A DNA stretch of 64,000 bases, taken from assembly GCF_037996645.1 (NCBI RefSeq), contig NZ_JBBMXV010000004.1:397684-461683 (forward strand), in the 5' to 3' direction. This document shows positions 41,955 to 49,982 of the stretch, piece after piece. The notes under the pieces are model-generated. The model saw only the letters and a program-made list of their open reading frames with translations, was not told where the DNA came from and did not search any database. The translations under genes and the position numbers were made by a program. The stretch is from Halalkalicoccus tibetensis (lineage in GTDB: Archaea > Halobacteriota > Halobacteria > Halobacteriales > Halalkalicoccaceae). Positions within the stretch are counted from its first letter, which is position 1. Each line of letters starts with the position of its first letter.

Positions 41955-42418
41955 CAGGCGACCGCCTCCTTCAGCGTTCCTCTGACTTCCTCGGGCGATT
42001 CGGCCTCGTGCAGCGAATCGCGCGTCTCCTCGTGCATGAGCGCGCGCGACAGGGTGCTGAGCATGTTCAGGTGTTCCTCCTCCCCACCTTCGGGGACCAG
42101 CAACATGAAGATCAGCGTCGCGGGCTGGTCGTCCATCGCGTCGAAGTCGACCCCCCGATCGGAGCGGACGAACGCGACGGTCGGCTCGGTCACCGCGTCG
42201 GTCTGGGCGTGCGGGATGCCGATTCCCAGCCCGACCCCGGTGGTCGTCTCCTCCTCGCGGGCCAACAGCGCCTCGAGGGCGGCCTCGCGGTCCTCGATCC
42301 GGCCGGCCTCGACGGCCATGTCGAGCAGGTGCTCGATGCAGGCCTCCTTCTCGGCGGGCGGTTCCTCGAGCGATACGAGCTCTCGCGGCAGCAGCGTGTC
42401 GATGTCTTCCGGTTCCAT
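41954..42418 (-). CDS. ptfB: Fructose PTS IIA component
   Basis: A 154-residue IIA of the fructose/mannitol class. The phosphorylated His70 is in GVGLGIGIPHAQTD. The DDQPATLIFMLLVPEGGEEEHL segment is the standard second half (read here in two parts). It takes phosphate from HPr and passes it to Cys9 of IIB. The spacing to IIC is 9 nt, and it overlaps ptsH. Confidence 0.93.
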   Translation of the reverse strand: MEPEDIDTLLPRELVSLEEPPAEKEACIEHLLDMAVEAGRIEDREAALEALLAREEETTTGVGLGIGIPHAQTDAVTEPTVAFVRSDRGVDFDAMDDQPATLIFMLLVPEGGEEEHLNMLSTLSRALMHEETRDSLHEAESPEEVRGTLKEAVA

Positions 42419-42427
42419 TGTGGTGTG

Positions 42428-43561
42428 TCAGTCCGCGGTCGGTTCGTCGGCGATCCGGTCCTCGAAGTCGGGTTTGATCAGCGTCGCGATCGTCGCGGTG
42501 ACGACGGTGCCCAGAGCGATACAGCCCAAAAAGAGCAGCGCGCTGCTCGAGAGGAAGACGACGAAGATCCCGCCGTGGGGCGCGGGCATCGTCACGCCGA
42601 GCGCCATCGCGGCGGCCCCGGCGGCGGCGCTGCCGGCGATCGCGCTCGGGATCACCCGAAGCGGGTCGGCGGCCGCGTAGGGAATCGCACCCTCCGTGAT
42701 GAACGCCAGCCCCAGGGGGACCGCGGCCTTCGCGTTCTCGTACATCTCGGCGGCGTACTTCTCGGGCGCGATGAAGTTCGACAGCGCGAGCCCCAGCGGC
42801 GGGACCATGCCCGCGATCATCACGGCGGCCATCGGCGCGTAGATCTGGTCGGCGACCAGGACGGTGCCGAAGACGTACGCGACCTTGTTGATCGGGCCGC
42901 CCATGTCGGTGGCCATCATCGCCCCGAGGATCGCACCCAGCAGCAGCGCGTTGCTCCCCTCGAGCCCCGAGAGGTAGCTCGTCAGCGCGTCGTCGACGAT
43001 GGCGATCGGCACGCCGAGGCCGACGATCACGACGGGCATCAGCACCAGCGTCGTCACGACGGGGATCACGAGGACGGGCATCATCGGCTCGATCATGCTC
43101 GGCACGTTCCGCCGTTTCAGCCACCGAGCGACGTAGCCCGCCAGCAGCCCGGCGACGATCGCGCCCAGGAAGCCCGCGACCGCGCCCTCGGCGTCGAACC
43201 CGACGAGCGTGCCGGCGGCCTCGATCAGCGGCTCCTGCTGGACGGCGTACGAAAGGATAAAGCCCGGCGCGAGCCCCGGCCGGTCCGCGATCGCGTACGC
43301 GATATATCCCCCCAGAATGGGAATCATGATCGTCAGCCCGAGGTCGCCGATCTGCGCGAAGTACCACCCGAGCGTCCCCGTCTGTTCGAACACGTCCTCC
43401 GTGTCGCCGATCGCGAACCCGATCGCGAGGAAGATCCCGCCGATGGTCACGAAGGGGATCATGAACGAGACCCCCGTCATGAGGTCCTCCTTGACCGAGG
43501 TCAGGTAGGATTGTGCGCGGTCTTCCGCCGTGTCTCGTGATGCCATAACCCGTTCTGCCAT
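42428..43561 (-). CDS. ptfC: Fructose PTS IIC permease component
   Basis: A 377-residue membrane component that transports fructose and phosphorylates it to fructose 1-phosphate together with IIB. About nine helices are visible. Landmarks are GVSFMIPFVTIGGIFLAIGF, YIAYAIADRPGLAPGF, the DMGGPINKVAYVFG loop, FITEGAIPYAAADPLRVIP (substrate region, with the Glu of EGAIPF-type motifs) and MPAPHGGIFV. It has no fused IIB or IIA domain. It heads the 8-gene run ptfC-ptfB-ptsH-ptsI-ptfA-dhaK-dhaL-dhaM. Confidence 0.95.
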   Translation of the reverse strand: MAERVMASRDTAEDRAQSYLTSVKEDLMTGVSFMIPFVTIGGIFLAIGFAIGDTEDVFEQTGTLGWYFAQIGDLGLTIMIPILGGYIAYAIADRPGLAPGFILSYAVQQEPLIEAAGTLVGFDAEGAVAGFLGAIVAGLLAGYVARWLKRRNVPSMIEPMMPVLVIPVVTTLVLMPVVIVGLGVPIAIVDDALTSYLSGLEGSNALLLGAILGAMMATDMGGPINKVAYVFGTVLVADQIYAPMAAVMIAGMVPPLGLALSNFIAPEKYAAEMYENAKAAVPLGLAFITEGAIPYAAADPLRVIPSAIAGSAAAGAAAMALGVTMPAPHGGIFVVFLSSSALLFLGCIALGTVVTATIATLIKPDFEDRIADEPTAD

Positions 43562-43581
43562 GATCGTTTCTGTTACTGCAT

Positions 43582-43591
43582 GATAATACTT
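43582..43591 (-). promoter_or_regulatory. TATA box of the PTS operon
   Basis: On the minus strand AAGTATTATC lies 21-30 nt upstream of the ptfC ATG at 43561, so the PTS run has its own promoter apart from glpR-pfkB. The sequence between this and pfkB (43592-43642) holds a CGTATCGTATCGAAT run that could carry a regulator site. Confidence 0.55.
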
Positions 43592-43642
43592 TCGAGATTG
43601 AGCGTTCGTGATCGTATCGTATCGAATCCCGTTCGGGGGATC

Positions 43643-44554
43643 TCAATCACGGGCAGCGACCGACACCCGATCGGAGAGCGACCGAATCCCCTTGAGCGAG
43701 GGAACCCGGGTCCCCGAAACATCGACGACGCGCGCCGAGACGGCGATCCCGTGCTTGAGTGCCGCCTCGGGCGACTCGCCCCGATCCATCGCGCCGAGGA
43801 CGCCGGCCAGCAGGGCGTCGCCGGCCCCGACGGTGTCCGCGACCTCGACGTCGAGCGCCGGCGCGTGCAGCGCCCGCTCGTCGGTGACCGAGACGGCGCC
43901 GTCGGGGCCCAGCGAGGCGACGACCCGGTCGAACCCGCGATCGCACAGCTCCCGGGCGGCCACGATCGCCGACTCGACGGAGTCGACGGGCCGGCCGGTC
44001 GCTTCAGCGAGCTCGACGTGGTTGGGCTTGCAGAGCGCGTACTGCCCCGAGAGCTCCCCGAGGACGTCGCCGGTGCAGTCGACGGCGGTCGCCCAGTCGC
44101 CGGCCGCGGCGATCCGGTCGATCGTCCCGGGGTCGACCCCCGGCGGGAGGCTCCCGGCGACGACGACGGTGTCGGGCTCTCGGTCGGACAGCGACTCGAC
44201 GAGCGCGTCGATCGCCGCCGGCTCGATCGCCGGCCCGAGCTGGTTGATCTTGTACTCCTCGTCGGGCGCGAGCAGCGTCGTGTTCAGCCGCGTCGTCCCA
44301 TCGACGTCGACGAACGCCGCGGGGAGCTCCGTTTCGGCCAACCGGCCCTCGAGATACTCGCCGACGAAGCCGCCGAGAAAGCCCGTCGCGAACGCCTCGG
44401 TGCCGAGCGCGTCGAGGTACTTCGCGACGTTGATCCCCTTCCCGCCGGCGTCGTAGCGCGTCCGGTCGGTCCGCAGCACCTCGCCCGACACCGGCGGCTC
44501 GGACAGCGAGACGGTGTAATCGACCGCGGGGTTCGGGGTGACGGTGGCAATCAT
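43643..44554 (-). CDS. pfkB: 1-phosphofructokinase (PfkB family)
   Basis: A 303-residue kinase that phosphorylates fructose 1-phosphate to fructose 1,6-bisphosphate. MIATVTPNPAVDYTVSLSEP is diagnostic of FruK/LacC kinases, with GGKGINVAKYL, KPNHVELAEATG and the catalytic DTVGAGDALLAG. The start ATG at 44554 overlaps the glpR stop (ATGA). The gene is 81 nt upstream of ptfC and in the same direction, giving the complete route fructose to F1P to FBP. Confidence 0.95.
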   Translation of the reverse strand: MIATVTPNPAVDYTVSLSEPPVSGEVLRTDRTRYDAGGKGINVAKYLDALGTEAFATGFLGGFVGEYLEGRLAETELPAAFVDVDGTTRLNTTLLAPDEEYKINQLGPAIEPAAIDALVESLSDREPDTVVVAGSLPPGVDPGTIDRIAAAGDWATAVDCTGDVLGELSGQYALCKPNHVELAEATGRPVDSVESAIVAARELCDRGFDRVVASLGPDGAVSVTDERALHAPALDVEVADTVGAGDALLAGVLGAMDRGESPEAALKHGIAVSARVVDVSGTRVPSLKGIRSLSDRVSVAARD

Positions 44555-45312
44555 TCGGTGGCCCCCGTGACCGTGACGCCCAGCCCGGCGTTCGCACACG
44601 CTTCACGGATCGCCTCCGGCGGCTCGCCGTCGGTCACCAGCTCGTCGACCTCCCCGAGGTCGGCAAAGCGGAGGAAGCTGCGTTCGCCGAACTTCGTCGC
44701 GTCGGCGACCGCGACCGTGCGCGCGGCCTTCGAGACCATCAGCGACTTGATCCGGGCCTCGTCCTCGTCGGGCGTCATGAACCCGTCGGCGTCGATCCCG
44801 TTCGTCCCCAGAAAGAGGAGATCGAAGTTCATGCGCTCCATGAACGTCTCCGCGCTCGGCCCGACCAGCGACCGCGAGCGGTGTCTGAGCCGGCCGCCGG
44901 TCAGCTTGACGTCGCTGTCGGTCCCCTCGAGTTCGAGGGCGATCACCGGCGAGTTGGTGACCGCCACGATCGGCTCGTCGACCCGTTTTGCGACCTCGAG
45001 GGTCGTCGTCCCCGAGTCGAAGAAGACGACCGCGTCCTCCTCGATCCCCTCGATGGCTCGCTCGGCGATCGCTACCTTCGCGTCGAGCCGCTGGACCTCG
45101 CGCTGTCCGTAGGGCGCCTCGCTTCCGACGGCCGTGGCAGGAACCGCCCCGCCGTGGGAGCGCTCGATCAACGACTGGTCCTCGAGGTCCTGGAGGTCGC
45201 GCCGTATCGTCGGCTTCGAGACCCCGAGCTCCGCGGCGAGGTCGGCGACCGAACAGCCGTCCCGTTCGGTGACGAGCGCGACGATCCTCCGTTTGCGCTG
45301 TTCTGGTAACAT
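44551..45312 (-). CDS. glpR: DeoR/GlpR-family transcriptional repressor
   Basis: A 253-residue regulator. The HTH is MLPEQRKRRIVALVTERDGC with VADLAAELGVSKPTIRRDL; the sugar-binding DeoR C-terminal domain has FFDSGTTTLEVAKRV and FLGTNGIDADGFMTPDEDEA. It matches haloarchaeal GlpR, which represses fructose- and glucose-linked kinase genes and responds to sugar phosphates. It is co-transcribed with pfkB (ATGA). The start is the ATG at 45312, before the HTH; the 18 codons upstream are not needed. Confidence 0.93.
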   Translation of the reverse strand: MLPEQRKRRIVALVTERDGCSVADLAAELGVSKPTIRRDLQDLEDQSLIERSHGGAVPATAVGSEAPYGQREVQRLDAKVAIAERAIEGIEEDAVVFFDSGTTTLEVAKRVDEPIVAVTNSPVIALELEGTDSDVKLTGGRLRHRSRSLVGPSAETFMERMNFDLLFLGTNGIDADGFMTPDEDEARIKSLMVSKAARTVAVADATKFGERSFLRFADLGEVDELVTDGEPPEAIREACANAGLGVTVTGATE

Positions 45313-45424
45313 CGGCCCTACCGCGTGATCGTCCGTGCACGTTTGTAACTGTTCGTGTTCGGACAAGGCCGAGGGACGGTAGAACGGCGGTTCGGATCCG
45401 GACGGAGGCGCGGCGGGAAGGGCG

Positions 45425-45646
45425 TTACGAGGGCTTTGCCACGTCGCCGCGGTCGGCGGAGTTCGGGTCGTCCCAGAGCTTATCGGGGTCGATATCGAAG
45501 TCGAACGCCTCGTTGGGGACCGACACCGTCACGCAGCTGTTCGGAACGTCGACGACGCCGGCGAGCCGGCTCTCGACGGGCACGGTCGAGAGGACGTCGA
45601 CCGAGTAGCCCTCGAAGACGACGTACTCCGAGAAGGCGGGATCCTG
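45425..45646 (-). pseudogene. Decayed formamidase/acetamidase C-terminus
   Basis: On the minus strand, in frame to a TAA at 45425-45427, the peptide runs QDPAFSEYVVFEGYSVD, then VLSTVPVESRLAGVVDVPNS, then EAFDFDID and ADRGDVAKPS. Both parts match the C-terminal region of formamidase/acetamidase (FmdA), but about 35 residues normally lying between them are missing, and there is no N-terminal part upstream. So it is a doubly damaged relic. The rest of the 45313-45728 gap between glpR and the UspA gene holds only the glpR promoter and nothing else I can identify. Confidence 0.6.
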
Positions 45647-45728
45647 ATGTGAACACCCGGGACGACCGCGGTGCGGGTCGTCTGGCCTCTGCTACGAAGC
45701 GGACGCCACGCCGCCGGGGTCGGCCGAG

Positions 45729-46178
45729 CTATCCCTCCTCGGCGGGCGCCACGATCACGGGCCGGTCGCTGTCCAGGATGACGCCCTGGACGACGCTGCC
45801 GAACAGGACCTTCCCGACGGGCGAGCGCTGGCGGACGCCGACGACGAGCGCGTCGACGGCAAGCTCGTCGGCGACCTCGAGGATCGCCGGGCCGGGGTCG
45901 CCGGTCACCGAGTGGACCTCCGCCTCGATGCCCGCCTCGGCGAGCCCGTCGACGACCGTGTCGACGGCCTGGGGGAGCTGCCGGGCGTCCTCGATCTCCC
46001 TGCTGAGCTCCTCGATGTAGCCCTCGCCGGCCTCCTCGGTCGGCATGTCGATCCGCTCGAAGACGTGGAGGACGTCGACGTGGACGTTCTCGGCCGCCTC
46101 CGGGAGGTCGAGGATCGCCTCGACCTGGCCTCGTGCGCGCGCCTTGTCGATGTCGACCGGCACCAGAACGCGGTACAT
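45729..46178 (-). CDS. Universal stress protein UspA family
   Basis: A 149-residue single Usp domain. MYRVLVPVDIDKARARGQVE forms the first strand and helix. The ATP-binding pattern near the end, VGVRQRSPVGKVLFGSVVQG, keeps the G-x2-G-x(n)-G-S form but with a K and V, and DRPVIVAP is the last strand. The role is stress-linked nucleotide binding, otherwise unknown. The upstream region to 46465 (287 nt) shows a possible TATA (TTGATATTCC) but no other gene. Confidence 0.88.
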   Translation of the reverse strand: MYRVLVPVDIDKARARGQVEAILDLPEAAENVHVDVLHVFERIDMPTEEAGEGYIEELSREIEDARQLPQAVDTVVDGLAEAGIEAEVHSVTGDPGPAILEVADELAVDALVVGVRQRSPVGKVLFGSVVQGVILDSDRPVIVAPAEEG

Positions 46179-46465
46179 ATACTGGCCTAAAAGCCGAGGA
46201 ATATCAAACCGATCGGTCGGCGATCGGGATCGCTATCGGACCCCGAAGCGTTCCGCACCATCCATACCGATCGCGGCCCCGATTACGCTGGTCGGTTGGG
46301 ATGTCCCGTTGCCGACGAACGCCGGCGGTTGTGGCGTCATACGTCAGGATTTCGCTGGCTCGAAGGGAGTGGTCGTCGCACGAGCTCGGCGGGATGGGAA
46401 TCGGAGTCGGAGCCGCGGGCGGGGCGGGGGTCGAATCGAGCGCCCGGTCGGACGGAACTAGCGGA

Positions 46466-46708
46466 TCAGTCGTCGGCGAGCAGGTCGGCGATGTCCCGGC
46501 AGATGGCCGCCACCCGGACCGCGCTCGACGGCGGCGACTCCGAGGCCGGCGCGAACAGCGACCCGTCCGCCGATTCGGCGTGAATCAGATCGTGCTCGTC
46601 GGTCAGGTCGCGCGAAAGGGTCCGTAGATCGTCGTGCTCCATCCCCGTGAGGATCTCCTGGATCGGTTCGGGGGCCGTCAGATCGGGCGGTGAATCGGTG
46701 TCAGTCAT
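46466..46708 (-). CDS. Small acidic protein, unknown function
   Basis: An 80-residue acidic protein starting MTDTDSPPDLTAPEPIQEIL and ending VAAICRDIADLLADD. It appears helical at both ends, with a middle ESADGSLFAPASESPPSS loop, and has no metal-binding pattern or membrane segment. A CTTATCCGTATCC stretch about 30-40 nt upstream could be the promoter. I do not recognise the family. It lies between UspA and a zinc-ribbon protein on the same strand. Confidence 0.55.
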   Translation of the reverse strand: MTDTDSPPDLTAPEPIQEILTGMEHDDLRTLSRDLTDEHDLIHAESADGSLFAPASESPPSSAVRVAAICRDIADLLADD

Positions 46709-46896
46709 CGACGGGTATGGAGCTATGGACGTCGGATACGGATAAGGGATGCCCATGGGCGCGGCGGAACTGAAACTGGCCATCATCGTGGGCGAGACGA
46801 CCACCGCGTTGGTGACCAACAGGACGAACCACCCATCACGACGTCGCCGGGAGGGGCGCGACGCCTTCGGGAGCCGGGAGATCGCCATCGACCCGC

Positions 46897-47295
46897 TTAC
46901 AGCCACCCCCTCGTCCGGAGGTAGTTCGCCCCCCAGTCGAAGAAGGCGGCCAGCCGGCCGGTGTTCTCCGTCCACTCGCGCCGGCATTCCTGACACCGGT
47001 GGCGGACCCACTCCTCGTCCTCGGGCGTCCAGGAGGTGACCCGCTCGCACTCGCAGTAGCGACACTGCTCCGGGACGTCGATGTGGTCCGTCTCGCTCTC
47101 CCAGTCGGCGAACTGGACGAGCGTCTCGCTGCTGTCGGTCTGTTTCAGCAGGATCCGACACCGGGGACAGTGCCACTCGATCGGCGCCTCCGATTGGATC
47201 GGGTGGGAATCGCCACACGACGGGCAGTTGAGCTGCGTTCTATCGGCCGTTTCGTCCCTGCTCCGCGTTTCACCGTTCTCTGATCCTCGCGACAC
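46897..47295 (-). CDS. Zinc-ribbon protein, unknown function
   Basis: A 132-residue protein with two zinc-binding ribbons: CPSCGD near residue 24 with CPRC near 43, and CRYCECE near 78 with CQEC near 100. The middle has FADWESETDHIDVPEQ. The C-terminus is aromatic (RLAAFFDWGANYLRTRGWL). There are no catalytic signatures; zinc-ribbon pairs like this often bind nucleic acid or act as adaptors. The start is a GTG at 47293-47295, as no ATG occurs before the first ribbon. Confidence 0.65.
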   Translation of the reverse strand: MSRGSENGETRSRDETADRTQLNCPSCGDSHPIQSEAPIEWHCPRCRILLKQTDSSETLVQFADWESETDHIDVPEQCRYCECERVTSWTPEDEEWVRHRCQECRREWTENTGRLAAFFDWGANYLRTRGWL

Positions 47296-47365
47296 GTTCG
47301 TACCGACCGACTACGGGCCCGATGGTCGTAGTCTTGTTGACCGACGCCGGCCGCCGGCGCCGCGC

Positions 47366-47710
47366 CTACTCCAGATAGGGCAGCAGCGGCGTGAGGTCCC
47401 TCGTCGACGTGACCCGCTCGCGGGCCGGGTCGTACTCGATGACGTCGTGGTCCTCGAGCTTCGGGAGGTGGTTGTGGTGGAGCTGGATCCGGATCCGGTC
47501 GTCGGCGTCGTCCGCCGACCCCGTCGACGCCCCCTCCGCGGAGACCCGATCGACGAGCGTCCCGATCCCGACCGGCTCGCTCCCGCTGTGGGTGGCGAGG
47601 TATCGCAACACGGAGCGGCGACGGTGGTCCGAGAGGAGACCGAACAGGTCGTCCTTCGAGAGGGCCGCCGAGGACCCGTCCGACTCCTCGAGCAGCGTAG
47701 AGTGATACAT
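47366..47710 (-). CDS. Winged-helix regulator (DUF7344-like)
   Basis: A 114-residue haloarchaeal DNA-binding protein. KDDLFGLLSDHRRRSVLRYL is the first helix pair, GIGTLVDRVSAE the second, and IQLHHNHLPKLEDHDVIEYD the recognition helix and wing; these match the DUF7344 type. Targets are unknown. A perfect CTAG-rich palindrome lies just upstream (47723-47736), overlapping where its promoter should be, and suggests self-regulation. Confidence 0.8.
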   Translation of the reverse strand: MYHSTLLEESDGSSAALSKDDLFGLLSDHRRRSVLRYLATHSGSEPVGIGTLVDRVSAEGASTGSADDADDRIRIQLHHNHLPKLEDHDVIEYDPARERVTSTRDLTPLLPYLE

Positions 47711-47722
47711 TCGATGATCAGT

Positions 47723-47736
47723 ATCTAGTACTAGAT
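47723..47736. promoter_or_regulatory. Perfect 14-bp palindrome, probable operator
   Basis: ATCTAGTACTAGAT is its own reverse complement. It lies 13-26 nt upstream of the winged-helix gene start (47710, minus) and 113 nt upstream of the MobA-like ATG at 47849. CTAG is generally rare in haloarchaeal DNA, so two in one palindrome is notable. Confidence 0.5.
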
Positions 47737-47848
47737 GGAGACCACCTTAAGAAGAATCCCTGCAGTGGCCGCTTCGGCACGGATCGGTCGTCGGACCGAT
47801 TCCGGCGAAGACGGTAAACGGTCCGGCGGCGTCGATGGTCGTAGAGCC

Positions 47849-48508
47849 ATGACCCGCGGTACGCTGCCGGTCGTCGAGCCGCCGTTCCCCGGTCGGGAGC
47901 GCCGGGCGGCGACGGTCCGAGGGGTCGTGTTGGCCGCCGGAACCAGCAGCCGGTACGGCGACCGGAACAAGCTCCTCGAACCGGTCGACGGCGAACCCCT
48001 CGTTCGGCGCGCGGTCGCGTCGCTCCTCGGCGCTCCCCTCGCGGGCGTGACCGTCGTCCTCGGACACGAACACGAGCGCGTCCGGACCGCCCTCGCGGAG
48101 TGTGGCGTGGAGTTCCGGTACAACGACGCCTACGCGCGTGGCCAGAGCGGCTCGCTCCGGACGGGAGTCGAGGCGGTACGGGACGCCGGCGCGGACGCCG
48201 CGGTCTTCGCCCTCGGGGACATGCCGGCCGTCTCCAGAGGGACGATCGAAACGCTGGTCGAGGCCCACCGCCGGACCGGGCGGTCCGCGCTCGCGGCGGG
48301 CCACGACGGCCGGCGGGGGAACCCGGTCCTCTTCGATGCCGTCCACTTCGACGCCCTCACTCGCGTCTCGGGCGACGTCGGCGGGCGCGACGTGCTCCGA
48401 GGGGCGCCCGACGCCGCCGTGGTCGAGACGGGGGACCCGGGCGTCCTCCGGGACGTCGACCGACCCGGCGATCTGGAGGGTGTCGAGGAGCCGTCGGGGC
48501 GGGAGTGA
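47849..48508 (+). CDS. MobA-like NTP transferase (molybdenum cofactor cytidylyltransferase type)
   Basis: A 219-residue nucleotidyltransferase. The signature VRGVVLAAGTSSRYGDRNKL (LAAGxSxRxG...K) binds the nucleotide; FALGDMPAVSRGTIE holds the metal-binding Asp, and RRGNPVLFDAVHF is typical of MocA/YgfJ-like enzymes that finish the molybdenum cofactor of xanthine dehydrogenase-type enzymes. The start ATG at 47849 is chosen; an in-frame ATG at 47735 lies inside a palindrome. The neighbours are a purine-type amidohydrolase and a purine permease. Confidence 0.78.
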   Translation: MTRGTLPVVEPPFPGRERRAATVRGVVLAAGTSSRYGDRNKLLEPVDGEPLVRRAVASLLGAPLAGVTVVLGHEHERVRTALAECGVEFRYNDAYARGQSGSLRTGVEAVRDAGADAAVFALGDMPAVSRGTIETLVEAHRRTGRSALAAGHDGRRGNPVLFDAVHFDALTRVSGDVGGRDVLRGAPDAAVVETGDPGVLRDVDRPGDLEGVEEPSGRE

Positions 48509-48565
48509 GGAGCCCGGTCCACACGGTAGCAACCGTTTTACCCCCGGCTCCTGAGTAGCGGACGT

Positions 48566-49894
48566 ATGATGCTTTCCGGGACGGTCATCGTCGACGCCGG
48601 GACCGTCCTCGACGACGGGTGCGTGGTCGTCGAGGGCTCGCACATCGAGGCGGTCGGGCCCCGCGAGGAGCTGCTCGACCGGTATCCGAACCACGAGCGG
48701 CGGGCGTACGACCTGCTCATGCCGGGGCTGGTCGGCGCGCACGTCCACTCGGTCCAGAGCCTCGGACGCGGGATCGCCGACGACCTCGAGCTGCTCGACT
48801 GGCTGTTCGAGTACGTCCTCCCGATGGAGGCGTCGCTTTCGGCCGAGGAGATGGAGGTCGCCGCGAAGCTGGGCTACCTCGAGATGATCGAGAGCGGCAC
48901 GACGACCTGCATCGATCACCTCTCGGTCAACCACGCCGACCGGGCGTTCGAGGCCGCCGGCGAGCTCGGGATCCGCGGCGTGCTGGGCAAGGTGCTGATG
49001 GACCAGCGTTCACCGGCGGGCCTGCTCGAAGGGGCCGACGAGGGCCTCGCCGAGAGCGAACGGCTGATCGAGCGGTATCACGGCGCGTTCGACGACCGGA
49101 TCCGCTACGCCGTGACCCCGCGCTTCGCCGTCTCCTGTACCGAGGAGTGTCTGCGCGGCGCCCGCGAGCTCGCCGACGCCCACGAGGGCGTTCGGATCCA
49201 CACCCACGCGAGCGAGAACAGAAGCGAGATCGCGACCGTCGAGGGCGAGACGGGCCTGCGGAACATCCACTGGCTCGACGAGGTCGGCCTCACCGGCGAG
49301 GACGTGGTGCTCGCCCACTGCGTCCACACCGACGAGTCCGAACGCGAGGTGCTCGCCGAGACGGGCACGCACGTCACCCACTGCCCGTCCTCGAACATGA
49401 AGCTCGCGAGCGGGATCGCGCCGATCGAGGACTACCGCGAGCGGGGGATCAACGTCGCCATCGGCAACGACGGCCCGCCGTGTAACAACACGCTCGATCC
49501 CTTCACCGAAATGCGCCAGGGCAGCCTGCTCCAGAAGGTCGACCGGCTCGACCCGGTCGCGGCTTCCGCGTCCCAGCTGTTCGAGATGGCGACGATCAAC
49601 GGCGCGCGCGCCGCCGGCTTCGAGGAGCTCGGGGCGCTACGCGAGGGCTGGCGGGCCGACATCGTCGGCCTCACGACCGACCTCACGCGGGCGACGCCGC
49701 TGCACGATCCCCTCTCGCATCTGGTCTACGGCGCCCACGGCGACGACGTCGTCCTCTCGATGGTCGACGGCAGGGTACTTCTGGAGGACGGCGAACTCAC
49801 GACGGCCGACGCCGACGCGATCCGCGAGGACGCCCGCGAGGTCGTCCTCTCGCTCGACGAGCACCGCGAGGCCGCCGATCGGGTCCGTCCCTGA
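48566..49894 (+). CDS. Amidohydrolase (TrzA/ATZ, deaminase class)
   Basis: A 442-residue metal-dependent hydrolase. The metal ligands are His-x-His in GAHVHSVQ, His in HTHASENR, His in AHCVHTD and Asp in AIGNDGPPCNN. The FEMATINGARAAGFEELG block is the common end of the barrel. The class contains guanine, 5'-deoxyadenosine, S-adenosylhomocysteine and cytosine deaminases. A purine base or nucleoside is likely here given the AzgA-type permease 88 nt downstream and the MobA-like gene upstream, but the exact substrate is inference. Confidence 0.85.
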   Translation: MMLSGTVIVDAGTVLDDGCVVVEGSHIEAVGPREELLDRYPNHERRAYDLLMPGLVGAHVHSVQSLGRGIADDLELLDWLFEYVLPMEASLSAEEMEVAAKLGYLEMIESGTTTCIDHLSVNHADRAFEAAGELGIRGVLGKVLMDQRSPAGLLEGADEGLAESERLIERYHGAFDDRIRYAVTPRFAVSCTEECLRGARELADAHEGVRIHTHASENRSEIATVEGETGLRNIHWLDEVGLTGEDVVLAHCVHTDESEREVLAETGTHVTHCPSSNMKLASGIAPIEDYRERGINVAIGNDGPPCNNTLDPFTEMRQGSLLQKVDRLDPVAASASQLFEMATINGARAAGFEELGALREGWRADIVGLTTDLTRATPLHDPLSHLVYGAHGDDVVLSMVDGRVLLEDGELTTADADAIREDAREVVLSLDEHREAADRVRP

Positions 49895-49950
49895 GGCGGT
49901 TTTCGGGCCGTCCGGACGGGCTGATGGGCGGGGAGCGCGAACCCTGTGTA

Positions 49951-49960
49951 GTTATATAAC
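49951..49960 (+). promoter_or_regulatory. TATA box of the purine permease gene
   Basis: GTTATATAAC, itself palindromic, lies 23-32 nt before the ATG at 49983. The mRNA should be leaderless. Confidence 0.6.
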
Positions 49961-49982
49961 GACCCCAGCTATACCGTCACGA

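Noticed and set aside
46183-46195. Half-site of the iron operator upstream of the UspA gene
   Set aside because: Only one arm (CTTTTAGG on the minus strand) is present; the second arm is missing.
46045-46461. Plus-strand ORF between UspA and the small acidic gene
   Set aside because: Antisense to UspA in its first part and Arg/Gly-rich after; no start signal.
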